Origin: Dipetalonema caudispina
Taxonomy: Eukaryota > Nematoda > Chromadorea > Rhabditida > Onchocercidae
Assembly (NCBI GenBank): GCA_013365325.1
Contig: JABVXV010000168.1
Coordinates: 62,001-126,000 of the forward strand
DNA length: 64,000 nt
Direction of reading: 5' to 3'
The notes under the pieces were generated by a model. It was given only the letters and a program-made list of their open reading frames with translations, searched no databases and was not told where the DNA came from. A program made the translations under genes and the position numbers. Positions 12,901-23,729 of the stretch are shown in pieces (positions within the stretch are counted from its first letter, which is position 1; the number at the start of each line of letters is the position of its first letter).

Positions 12901-15900
12901 TATCAAATTTAATTAATAAGAAGTTACTTATATATGACAAATATATGAATAAATGATGAGAAAAGTGTAAACTACAAATGTTTTCAAAAAGTAACTTGAT
13001 TTATCGATCAAATATTGTCAACATTGATCTATTTATATTTTAAGAATAAGTTAGATTGATATACAATTGATACTGTAATATAATTAGTGAATATTAATAA
13101 AATTTAAGAGAACAAAAAGTTTCCAGCAATTTTAAATAAATGATTAGCAAGTTTTTGTTAGTTTAAAAAATGACACCATCAGTGGACAATGAAGGTTAAG
13201 GATAAATTGCTTAATGATGAATTTACGAGTCAATCTTTTCAACAAACTTATTTGCTTTCGTTTGATTGGTTTACTCGAATTTAACTTTCAGGATTATTTG
13301 GAAAGAAAGAAGGAAAATTGATCATTTATTTTGATAGTTAATTATAATTTTTAAAGAAAAGTAAATGGATTAAAGAGTTTTTATTTCCGCTAAAATTTAC
13401 TGATTTGTAGAAATTTCCAAGGGATCAGGCGAAACTCCTTTGATTGTTCATAGAAAGTATGGAAAGAAGAAAAGATTAAACTTCAATGGTTAATTTAACA
13501 ATTTGTTTGTTTTATAATCAACTAAGAATGAAAGAATAAGGTGGTAATATTGGAAATGTTAATTACTAATGTTAATTAGGTGGAACTGATTAGGCACGAG
13601 AAGGTACGGAAAAGTGTAAAAAAATGAGCAAATCATGTCCAAACAAACAAGCTACTAAAGTTGACAATTTCAAATGATTAGTATAAAAGAATGAATAGTA
13701 AAAAAAATTTAGAAATATTGAAGTACTACTGTAAATATCTGAAGGCCATTAAAATGCCACAGTTCAGTTCCAAATATTTGAAGAAAAAATATTTCAGAAT
13801 GAAATTTTCATTAAAATTAATGGAAAATGGATTTTTCAATTGGTAAAAATCGAAAATTAAAATTAAATTGCTGGAAGAGAAAAAGACTTATTTGTTGGTA
13901 AATCAGAAGGAGTATGTTTATTGGATGGCAAATTAAAAACTTAGAGATTTAATAAAAAATTAAATGAATTGACCGCTTCTTTTGTAATACAAAGGAAGTG
14001 GACTTATTTGATCCTTATAGATTTAATCATTTATGAATTGAAGCATAAAATATGTAATTACATCAAACATGAACTATGCAAAAAATTGTGAAGCATAATG
14101 GCTTTTTATATCAAAGTTTCCATTTTAATTTCTAATTTGTATTATTGTCATTTTGTTTACTTACTTTTTAACTATTTCCGATATGCACTATTTTACAGAC
14201 TGCGATTTTTTTCATTTATTAATTTTCAGCAAACATTTTAATTAATTTTTCCATAAAGTTTCTTTTTATTTGTTTCAAAAATAAATAAATAAATAATTTT
14301 ATTTTCATTCCCATGAAATGAATTTTTCGATTATTCTTTTCAGTAGCTACAAATCAGGCAAATTAAATTAATAGAAGGAAAAAAGAAATAAATCATATGC
14401 ACTATCTGAGTGGTTTAGTTTTATGCGCAAAATTTTAAATAATAAATGAAAAATTTCTTTTCACAATAATTCATATGTACAGAAGGAAACAGACACATAC
14501 GGAGAAAGAGTTTCAATTAGAATAAGTTATTTTCATAGAAATAAAGTTGAAATTTTAAAGTATAAATAAGAGATTTAAAGTAGATTATCGTCCATAATAA
14601 TTGAAAGCATTTGGATTACAAAATGGATGGATAGCAAAAATGACCTCAATGAAAAGAGATGTAAGTGAAAGTTAGCTAAGAAGAAGATGAACTTCCGACT
14701 AATTTATTATCAACTCTCTTAACAATTGTTATCTTCACTAAACTGTTCTCAACTTTTGAAATGCAATAAAAACTTTGAGGTGTAATTTTTGTTCTAAAAC
14801 TTTGGTCGAAATATTTTTTGTCTAAACGAAGAAGTAAAAAAAAGTTTAATTTTGATAAAAAACGAATTAAACTTTGAAGAGATTTGATTCATCTTTAGAA
14901 TCGAAAATTGTAAAGACAGAAACGTATATAAAATAGAACATATAACTTGAATGTAAATTACTCAAACAATGCAATTTAAATTAATGATATCGTTTGAATA
15001 TTTGTAAATTTTTTGCTACTACCAACTCAAAAATGTAAACTTTTATGCAACCGTTGATAATATTCATCAAATAATAAGTATAAACTTAAACAAATAATTG
15101 TTCATTAATCGTTTTAAGTTTCAATGAGTCATTGAAAATCTCACAGCAAAAAAATTAGAAAAAAAATATTCATAAAATTATAATTATACAATAAATATCA
15201 TATACCACGATTATAAATATAGACGTCATTTAGTTTTAATGTATTCTAAACTAAAAATTTTTCAAATTTCATTGTGCTTTAACAAATTTTATTGCAAAAA
15301 ATTTTCGAAAAATGAAGAAATAAAAAGTTGTGTTTAAATGTTTCAAAATATGTAATTAAAAAAATTTGAAAGATAAACGGTGTGGAAAATTTTGTTTTCA
15401 AATTAAAGCCATAAAAAAAGGAAAGAGTTTGCTATTTACCCAAATTAGGTTTTTGATAAGTATTTGCATATTACAAAATACGTATATGGGATCGCCGATT
15501 TTAGCTACTAATGGAAAAAGAGGCTTAAAAAAGAGAAAAGTTTGTAAAATGACCCATCGGTTATCATTCCATGTCAAATGAAAAAATGAAAAAGAGAAGA
15601 ACGAAATATTCATAAATCACATTTAAGAAATAACACATTTATTGTTAAAATAATACAATAAGTTCAAAATTGCAAAAATTTTTATTCAATTTGTACTTTT
15701 TGCATTTTTTCGATAAAAATTCTTTCCCAATTTTAATTCATTTTTTATTTATTTTTTTGATAAAAAAAACAAGGAAAATATAACAAAGAAGGAAAAGAAG
15801 AGAAAGGAAAACTGTTAATTATTTACAATTTATTTTAAGGAATATTTAAGAAATTAATTAATTAACTAACCAAAAAATGTAATGATCGGAAAAACAGACT

Positions 15901-18900
15901 GTCATAAATTTTTGCCAGTATATTAGGCAATAATTAAGCATTGATTTCAACTAATTTTTGCCGAAAAAAATCAAAATATGTTTGTGTTTTATTTTCTGAA
16001 ATATTTAATGAAATTATTTACAAATTTCAGTTATTTCATTAAGTGCATTTTACATTAATGGTTTTTATTTTTTTCAACTCAATTTTCTCACTAAGCTTTT
16101 ATTTCTTGCAATCTTTTTCTGCTTTTTGATTTTGAAAAGAAGGTGAAAGTTCAAACCGGTTCTGTGTATCCATCAACTGCAGTGCTAATACGTTCTTTAG
16201 CAGCGGGGACACAATCGAATGCTAAAATATGGACATTAGCACAATTAGAAAATATTTGTGCTAAAAATTTAATGAGAAGATTTTTTCTCTATATAAGTGA
16301 ATAATCTGAAGATATTTGTTTGAAGCTTTATTAATTTAATCATTAATTACAATTAAATCATTGGTGATCAATAACAAAGAATGGTTTTAATTTGTGAAGA
16401 AAGTTTAAAGGAGAAAGAATTAAATTAACCGATGGAGAAAGAAATTAAAATATGTTATTAAGTAAAATAGTGTAGTTATCAGACAAGATATATGAATTAA
16501 TCATTCACTGATAAAAGAGCGAATAACGTTTAATGGATAGGTAGAATTGAACCTACTAATGATAGATGAATAGAACCATTGCATCATTTTGGTGTTAAAC
16601 AACTAAATTCTCTATTAAATTTTATTTAAAATGCTGAATGGTGAGAAAGAGAAGATGTAATTAAAATTTGAAAAAAAAGAATTTGTTAAAGTGAATGATT
16701 CTCTAAAATTTTAGAAGAGCACTTCTTGTTTTGCTCTAAAACTTTTATCCGAAATTAAAACAAACAAAAAAAGTCCAGAATTATTATTGATGCTAAGAAA
16801 AAGGGGAAGAGAATGAAAATGCTTTTCTTTTACACTTTATTTTAATTAAATTTTTTGACAAATTGAAATAATTTTGTCCGAATTTAAGCATAAAAGGACG
16901 ATAGTGAAGAATATTCATTAAAATTTGAATAAAGCTTTGTGCGGTGCAAAGTTAAAAGAGCTGTTTTTTACAATGTTTACTTAAAAATATGAATCATTCA
17001 TTATCGAATATTGCAGGAGTATATTTGATTATAGATTTTTTGGGAATATCACTTCGGTTTGAGATAGCATGGATGCAATGTAAGATAAATTTGAAGATTC
17101 CGGTTAGAACTCCGGTAGACAAAGATTAAGCAGTAAATTTAATTTTGCAATTAAATAAGATGCACCCATTCAAATTAAATGATAATTGCTGATTGCTGAG
17201 GCGTTAAGATCGAATTTTGAAATTTGGGTTATTGGGAGAAACTTGGAAGAGATGCGAAAACCATAGCATACTACAAAATTGGTTACTTGCATTAATTAAG
17301 TCCATAATTTGCTCAAATTATTACTTTGGAAAAATTTTATAGTTTTTTTTTAAAAGTTATTTCTAATATTTAAGTGATTTCATACGAGTGTCAGTGAATT
17401 GCAGTTATGATTTATTTGATATTTACATTAAAGAAGTTTAATTTTTCTTAACTTTTTAGAAACTATTCATAGTTTCTTAGATTTTAAAAATCATTTCTTA
17501 AATTACAAAAAACTAAAGCTACTGAAACTTACTAATTGCTTGCAAAAGTATAACGAGTCGTCGTGGTTCGCGTAGATCGTTCGTAAGATCATTGATCGGT
17601 TCTGTTCCGTATCGTAACAAATGTCGATTTGCCCATTCAGTGTAGATCTGTAATTCATTCTATAAATTTATTTTTGTCCATAATTACCAGATTATTTTTT
17701 TGAATTAAAAACATTTTTTAGGTCTATTCTTTTGAAAAAAAATAAGCAATTTCGTTGTTAAGATTTCTCTGAAAAAATTTCAAACAAAAAGATGAACCAA
17801 CATGGAGATGATAACGAATAAAAATTTTAGTGAACTATTTAGAAATTTTTATAAAGAATGCGAATTTACTTTTAAATTTGTTTTTAGAAATTAATAATTG
17901 CAACTTGCAAGAAGATAGTACACATTACTCAAAGTTAACAATCGAAATTCGGAAGGTCAAAGGTTATCTAGTTACAATAACATACACATCGTATTATGTA
18001 TTCTAAAATAATGCGAACACTTATTAATTTCTAGAAAATAGCGTCAAATGAGTAAATATTCGCCGTATCAATATGGTTTTTGATAATGCTGATTGATTTT
18101 TATTTTATTTTAGATTTTATTGATTTTAAAGTCATTTGAAATTTTTTCTTTTCAGTTCTAATCTCCATTTCGCTTTGAATAATATAATATCGTTGTACGT
18201 CATAAGTCTTAACTTTATTATTATTTAATTTGATGGATCTCAACAATAATTTCATCATTTGTTTCATTCCTTCAACAATAAATTTTTCATTTTTTATTTT
18301 TAAATAAAAATCTCTTAATCAATTAAGCGAATATTTTGTAGCCCCTAAAATACTTAATTATATATTGATTTGTTGTTATACTCTATTTTGTACTTGTATT
18401 TTAACATACTCAAAATTGTCACATAAATTTTGTGAATAAACTTTTGAACACTTGTGATAAAATTTAGTAAAACATTTGAACAAATTTATTTAGTTTCGAA
18501 TTGTTATTAGCAATGGAGATGGTATTGGGAAAACTGAGCAGAATGCATATTTTAATGAATTCATTGAGAGATAAGCTATTGCTTCTAAGCAAATATATCG
18601 TTCAATTCGGTTCTTGAACAAACTTAATTACTATCCAATTAAAATCTATCTATGATCACTCATTAGTATTGTATCTGTGGCTTTTTCACCAAACAATCGC
18701 TCAAATTATATTAACCAACAAATATGAATGAACAGCATGACCTTAACAATGTTTAACATATCCCTTTCACATAATCGTCTAAATTAATTAAAAGTATATG
18801 AAATTAAGAAGTGAAACTAAAAATCCATGAAATAAGATTAAAAGATTTTTGACTAGCAAAGAAGAACGTTTCACCTTTTTTTTTTTCAAAAACGACATAA

Positions 18901-21012
18901 GAATTATTGTATTTTATCAACCTTTAAAAAGAGATAAATTCAAAAAAGAAAAGTTTGATAGTAAAAATAATTCCTACATGGCAACCTTTTTTCTGTTTTT
19001 TTATTAAGCTATATTGAATTATCTTCAAAAATTTGCCAGCAACACTTTAGTAATCAGTTTTTATTAAGTTTTCTTTGATGATAATTCCTATGCATTGGAC
19101 TAATCGATATACAATATCATATATTTACTCAATTATCAATAAATAATTTCGATGAAAAAGTTTTTTAAATCTTTAAACAATTACAAAAATTATTAAATAA
19201 AGCAAGAAAAAAGAAATTAAAGTAAAAAATTGTTATGAGAATGTTCGTTTAAACGTTAATTTGAAAACATTGTAATTGTGATTGCTACAAGAGACAAAAA
19301 AGAAAAAAGTGATGGAAAACTGGTAAATGTTATCTAAATCTAATCGCATGATAAGCTAATGTAACGAAATTGTACTACGATCGGCTGATTTTTAAATCAT
19401 TCTGATAGCATCAACAAAAATGTTTAAAAACTGACTAAACAAGCTAATGCACAAAATTTTATTTCCTTCTTTTAGTTTTAATAAAAAAAAAACTATACTT
19501 GAGAAATTTATCCATTTACAAGTTCTTTTATCTTTGTGGTACATTTAATTTTTTTTTAATAAGGTAAATTTTTTCTGTTATGTTACGCGAATGATAAAAT
19601 TAAACTTTGAAATACAAAAATTTTTTTCTTTTTAGGAAGAATTCGTTAGAGAGAAATATTTGATAAACTGATGTATCTGCATTACTCATACCTACGATTA
19701 CGATATTTGGGTTATTTTAAGCACAAGTAATTTAAATTTGCAGAAAAATAGTTGGATACGATATTGAAATTTTCATTTTCAATAATACTTCATATCATTT
19801 ACTTCATCTTTGTTGCACTTAAATCAATTCTTCCTATCTGAGACTGAAATCTTTTTCTTTTTTTTTATTTCAAAATGCGAAGACACTTTAACAGGAATAT
19901 AATAATGGCAAATTAAAGAGTGGACTGAAATTTCATAAATTACAATAAAAAAAATGGTTGAAAAAATGAACAAACAATTGGGAAAAATTTTGTGGAAATG
20001 AAATGATATAAAATTAATTGAATTTAAATGTGCAAAGAAATAAATTAAATTAATACGTTAAAATTTAAATAATAATGATATTTATCAAGTTTGTTAATAT
20101 CTCATTAACAGCATATTTCTAATTCAAAAATATCCAAGAAAAAATTTTTGCATTAATTGAAATTTATGCAATTAATTTTATTGTTTTTCTGGCCAAATAA
20201 TCATTTTTCCTGGGAAACGTTGACAGTTCAATTATGCTTTAGAGGAAGGTATAAGGTACTAAATTTACTATGAATTTTATACAGTTTATTATTTAATCGT
20301 TAGCTCTTTCATGAAAAAACAAAAAAAGATCAGAGAAGTTGCATAACTTTTCGTATAGTAATTTGGCTGAAAAGTAAATAATATGCTAAGAATTAGGCAT
20401 AAATATGATTTATGCTACTGGAAAATCTGATCAAAGCTGGTAATTGATTATCATAAGACTGAAAAGGATTAATTAGTCAAGCAAGCACATCTGGTCATAA
20501 TTTAAGCCTTATGAGTGAAATGAAATGCGTCAGTTGCTCCATTCGATGAAATTATTAAACGAAATCGAAAAAATTGATTTATTCGTACTGTCTCTTTTTT
20601 CCTGTCTTTTTTTGATATATAATTGTATTTCGGTCCTATAATTATGATTAATAGTAGTTTTTTTGAAATTAATTAAATTTTTGCAGTGCAATTTTGCCCA
20701 TATTCGTCTGTTTAATATACTAAAAGCTATTTCACATATTATAACGAATTGACAAACATACATACATATACATTTGATGATTGCTTTTCTTTTGAATAAG
20801 AGAAATTTTAATATCGAATGATTACAGTTTATTTTCCGACATATTGCCATTGGTACAATAAAAAATTAAATCGTGATCGTTGAACTTTATCCTATTTTTT
20901 CTAACATTTGATTAAAATGAAAAATTTATAAAAACAAATTACTAACCTTTACATATTTATTATGCTGATGTGAGAGCACATATTTCGCATATGATTTTTT
21001 CATTCGTTTCAT
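853..21012 (-). CDS. unc-53: UNC-53 / neuron navigator homologue, 5' part (N-terminal calponin-homology domain), 3' end beyond window
   Basis: Exons in transcription order: 21012-20947, 17647-17533, 16221-16157, 12536-12464, 1589-1485, 967-853. All phases agree and together give 179 residues. Residues 23-128 form a calponin-homology domain: it opens with IYTEWANRHL, matching the YTDWANRHL start of C. elegans UNC-53, and ends with HLGAILSLLYGLSAYKQ, the last CH helix of the navigator family. A Ser/Thr-rich stretch follows, as in navigators. UNC-53/NAV proteins link actin and microtubules during cell and axon migration. The start is the first ATG after an in-frame TAA, giving a 22-residue lead. 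Introns are 3299, 1311, 3620, 10874 and 517 bp. The donor of the third exon is a weak GTTTGA. The last exon ends in phase 2 at a GTAAGT donor, so the gene runs off the left edge. The family call rests on remembered similarity. Confidence 0.87.
1485..1589 (-). other. unc-53: unc-53 coding exon 5 (end of CH domain)
   Basis: The exon is 105 bp, with acceptor TTTTTGCAG and donor GTATGT. It encodes the HLGAILSLLYGLSAYKQ helix that closes the navigator CH domain, then a basic stretch. Confidence 0.92.
2388..2411. repeat. (CATG)6 microsatellite
   Basis: Six perfect CATG units, preceded by a short (TA)n run at about 2359-2371 and followed by GTGTATATGTGTGTG. The repeat is self-complementary and alternates purine and pyrimidine. 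It lies in the long unc-53 intron. Confidence 0.95.
4988..5022. repeat. Perfect 15-bp inverted repeat, 5-nt loop
   Basis: Arms at 4988-5002 (ATTCAAATCGAATTT) and 5008-5022 are exact reverse complements around the loop AAATA. It lies in the long unc-53 intron. I saw no target-site duplication or open frame that would make it a transposon. Confidence 0.9.
8801..8824. repeat. (CATTAT)4 microsatellite
   Basis: Four perfect hexamer units, flanked by related CATCAT and CGTCAT triplets. It lies in the long unc-53 intron. Confidence 0.9.
12382..12409. repeat. Perfect 12-bp hairpin with AACA loop
   Basis: Arms at 12382-12393 (TTTCAAACTGAA) and 12398-12409 are exact reverse complements. It lies about 55 bases inside the unc-53 intron downstream of the exon 4 donor, where an RNA hairpin could affect splicing. 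Any function is inference. Confidence 0.85.
12464..12536 (-). other. unc-53: unc-53 coding exon 4
   Basis: The exon is 73 bp, with acceptor TTTACAG and donor GTAAGT. It encodes AEIIAGCLQFIESLNIDI and the next few residues, matching the CH-domain helix that carries a CLxFL-type motif in navigators. It is followed by a 10.9-kb intron. Confidence 0.88.
16157..16221 (-). other. unc-53: unc-53 coding exon 3
   Basis: The exon is 65 bp, with acceptor ATTTTAG and a weak GTTTGA donor. It encodes 21 residues (FDCVPAAKERISTAVDGY...) in the middle of the CH domain. It is the only exon that joins exons 2 and 4 in frame, which supports it despite the poor donor. Confidence 0.75.
17533..17647 (-). other. 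unc-53: unc-53 coding exon 2 (start of CH domain)
   Basis: The exon is 115 bp, bounded by a TTACAG acceptor and a GTAAGT donor, in phase 0 and out phase 1. It encodes IYTEWANRHL followed by a basic and acidic helix region. This is the most diagnostic exon for the UNC-53 assignment. Confidence 0.9.
20947..21012 (-). other. unc-53: unc-53 coding exon 1 (start codon at 21012)
   Basis: Twenty-two codons, beginning MKRMKK and ending in phase 0 at a GTTAGT donor. An in-frame TAA lies 24 bases before the ATG. A possible acceptor (AAACAG, cut after 21033) would extend this exon to 21032 in the same frame, so it could also be an internal exon fed by a more distant 5' exon. The sequence here is basic and not part of the CH fold. 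Confidence 0.7.
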
Positions 21013-22263
21013 CTGTCGAATGATGTTTAAGGCTGTTTAACTTGAAAACAGTTTGATCACCTTAGACGATTAGTTATAGAAGCAAGTAAGAGTGAAACGA
21101 TAGGTTGAAGATGAGGGAGAAGAATAGATGACAAATGCATAATTATTGACAGGACAAGGAACTAATTGAATTTTCAAATGCTCATGTGATGATGATTACA
21201 GCTCTAAGCATAATGAATCTTGTTCCATTACCATCCTTTAGAATTTAAACAAGGCTGCTTAATTCCAATCTCTTTTACTACATTTCATATAAAACCTTTT
21301 CTTTTTTTTTTTTCGAGAATCCAAGATAAGAGGTTGAATTTTCATAAATTTATGACATTGTCCTGCTATATATTTTCCAGTGAAAAACGATATATTTCAA
21401 ATTGTTGTAACTTTTTTCTAATTATAAAATTTCCTTTTTTGTGCTTAGTAATAATCCTACCTTATCGGAATTTATCAAAGTGATGTTAAAATAGTTTTCA
21501 GGTTCTTCGGCTTTTTGAAATGATAAAGTAATAGTTCTGATGGAAGAAAATAGCTTAAAAATAAATTTTGTCTTTTTACACATTAAATAGACTTTACAAA
21601 AATTTGAGTGAGGAAAGTACAAATGGAATTATTTCAAAATTTTTCTAAAAAGATGCTAAAATTCGCAATATTTTACGATTAAATATAGAAATTGGAATTA
21701 TTATTGCCATTACTGTTTTATGATAATCAAAGTAAATTTCAAAATTTGTATGAGTTTAGATCGAACTGTGAAATATAAAAAAAGTGTCAGCAAAGCTATG
21801 TTTTAGAAGTAATATTAATAGTTCAATACTAATCATACCCTAATTGTTTTATCATCATTTATTAAAATTAAACTATGACTTGGTTTTTTAAAGTTTGAAT
21901 TTTCTTATCTTAGTTGTTTTCCTTTCCTACTAATCTTTTTGTTAATTTGATAATAATCCTTTAAATCTCGAAGTACTCGAAAAAATGATAAACGTTTACT
22001 ATTCCGGAACAATCGAACAGCCTATTAGTACCTTTCAAATCTTCCATCATCTTTCTCCTGTCACTGTCCGAGTGAATTCTTTGCAAATTTTAATTTAATA
22101 TATAACTTCACTTAGATTTCATTCATTCCATTTATAATTTGATTTTGATTTGTCCATTTTCGCATTTTCAGGATTTTATTTAGAAATATTTTTCTCCATA
22201 AATTACTTTAAATTCAAACAATTTGTCTAATTTAAATAATTTATAATAGCATTTAGCACTTAC

Positions 22264-22287
22264 TACCAATTATTACATCATCGGTTA
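22264..22287 (-). other. Candidate 24-nt minus-strand exon (possible unc-53 5' extension)
   Basis: Bounded on the minus strand by a TTAAG acceptor and a GTAAGTGC donor. In phase 1-to-1 it reads TDDVIIG. The phase joins both the 24479-24598 candidate exon upstream and an extended form of unc-53 exon 1 (to 21032) downstream without a stop. It is short, so chance is a real alternative. Confidence 0.25.
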
Positions 22288-22867
22288 CTTAAGCCATGAT
22301 TTCAAAAAAATACAGATTTTATCAATTATTTTATCAAAATTTTTTGGATATTCAAGAATTTTCTTCAAAGACTTCATTTTTATTTTCTGATAAATTCCAT
22401 CAAAAACATTTTTGTAAAACTGCTAGTACATTCTTATTGTGACATACACACTTCGTCGAATTAATCAAAAATATGATATCGTCAAAAACTCAAAATGATA
22501 ATATTCAACATTAAAAATCAAGCAAGCTGCTGTCTGAAAGGTCAAGTAAGATTTATTCCATTATTCTTTAAATTATGTGATAAAAGAGAATAAGTGAAGA
22601 AATTAAATTGATAACATCAAGGAAAAACGAATTGTTCAATCTTTGCTCGAAGACAGTATGTACTGATATAAGTAATTTTTTAAGTTTCCCAAATTTCAGC
22701 CATTTCAAATCTCATTTATCGGAAATTTCCCTAAATAAAATTTTTTGTTAAAATATACATATATATTTAATTCCAGCCTTTTCCCGGGTACGGAAGCATT
22801 TAAGAATACTATATAGAATATTTGCTGACTACTGAAATCGACAGCTGTTCCCTTAAAATTAGTTTAG

Positions 22868-23698
22868 CAAATTCCGAAGACGTAAATTAGTCGATACATT
22901 AAGCCCCGTCTCAATGACTCATACTATCTTGGATGGAGATGCACTTCCGGTAAGTGAATTATTTGATGAAGTTATTCATTAATTTAAAGATAAAACAATA
23001 AAAAAGTTTCAATTAAAATTTTTAAATATGAATACAAACGAACAAAAAAAATTGAAACCATACAACTTTTTTTCCGAAATTTTCAGATGGATTGATAATT
23101 TTTAAAGTTAATAAATGAATAAGCAGCGAAAAGCTTATGCAAGTTAATTTTTACTTGAAATAGATATTCAAATCTTTTAGAAACTTATTCATGTGTCAAT
23201 TTGAATTCTTTTATTTTTTATTTTTTTTTTGAATACAATGCATAAAAAAGTCGGAAGCATACTTTTTAAAAAGAATTTTCAATTTTTTTGTTTAAATATG
23301 ATACACTGAGATTCATTTATTTCAAATTCGTAACATTTTATCTTTTCTGCTTTTATATGACGCAGCTGGAGTTAAATAATATAGCAAATATTAAGAAATT
23401 TTAAAAGATATTACATTATTTGATAGAAGAAAAAAGTTTAATTCATATTCTGCATTTTAAAACAACCCGTAGATTGCAATATCTTTCATAAAATCCAAAT
23501 TTCGTAACTTACATTTTCTCATGCTTTAAGGCAAAGTAAAAGGATATTATGAGCATTATAGTGCTACTGGAAATAATACTTTTACTTTAAACAATAACAG
23601 TAAAAAGTTGAATAAATGGAATGCGACAATTGTTGTTATTTGATATTAAAGTTAAAAAATTGATGCAAACTAAAGCACTTTCAGAATTCCCCAATGTG

Positions 23699-23729
<31 letters not shown>

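Larger units (their letters stand above)
12537..20946 (-). other. unc-53: unc-53 introns between exons 1 and 4
   Basis: Three introns (17648-20946, 16222-17532, 12537-16156) interrupted by exons 2 and 3. They are AT-rich with many homopolymer runs. I recognised no extra coding exon, RNA gene or mobile element in them. Confidence 0.6.

Noticed and set aside
16145..16165. GTTCAAACC resembling a tRNA B box
   Set aside because: It is the splice-donor end of unc-53 exon 3. No A box or cloverleaf could be folded around it.
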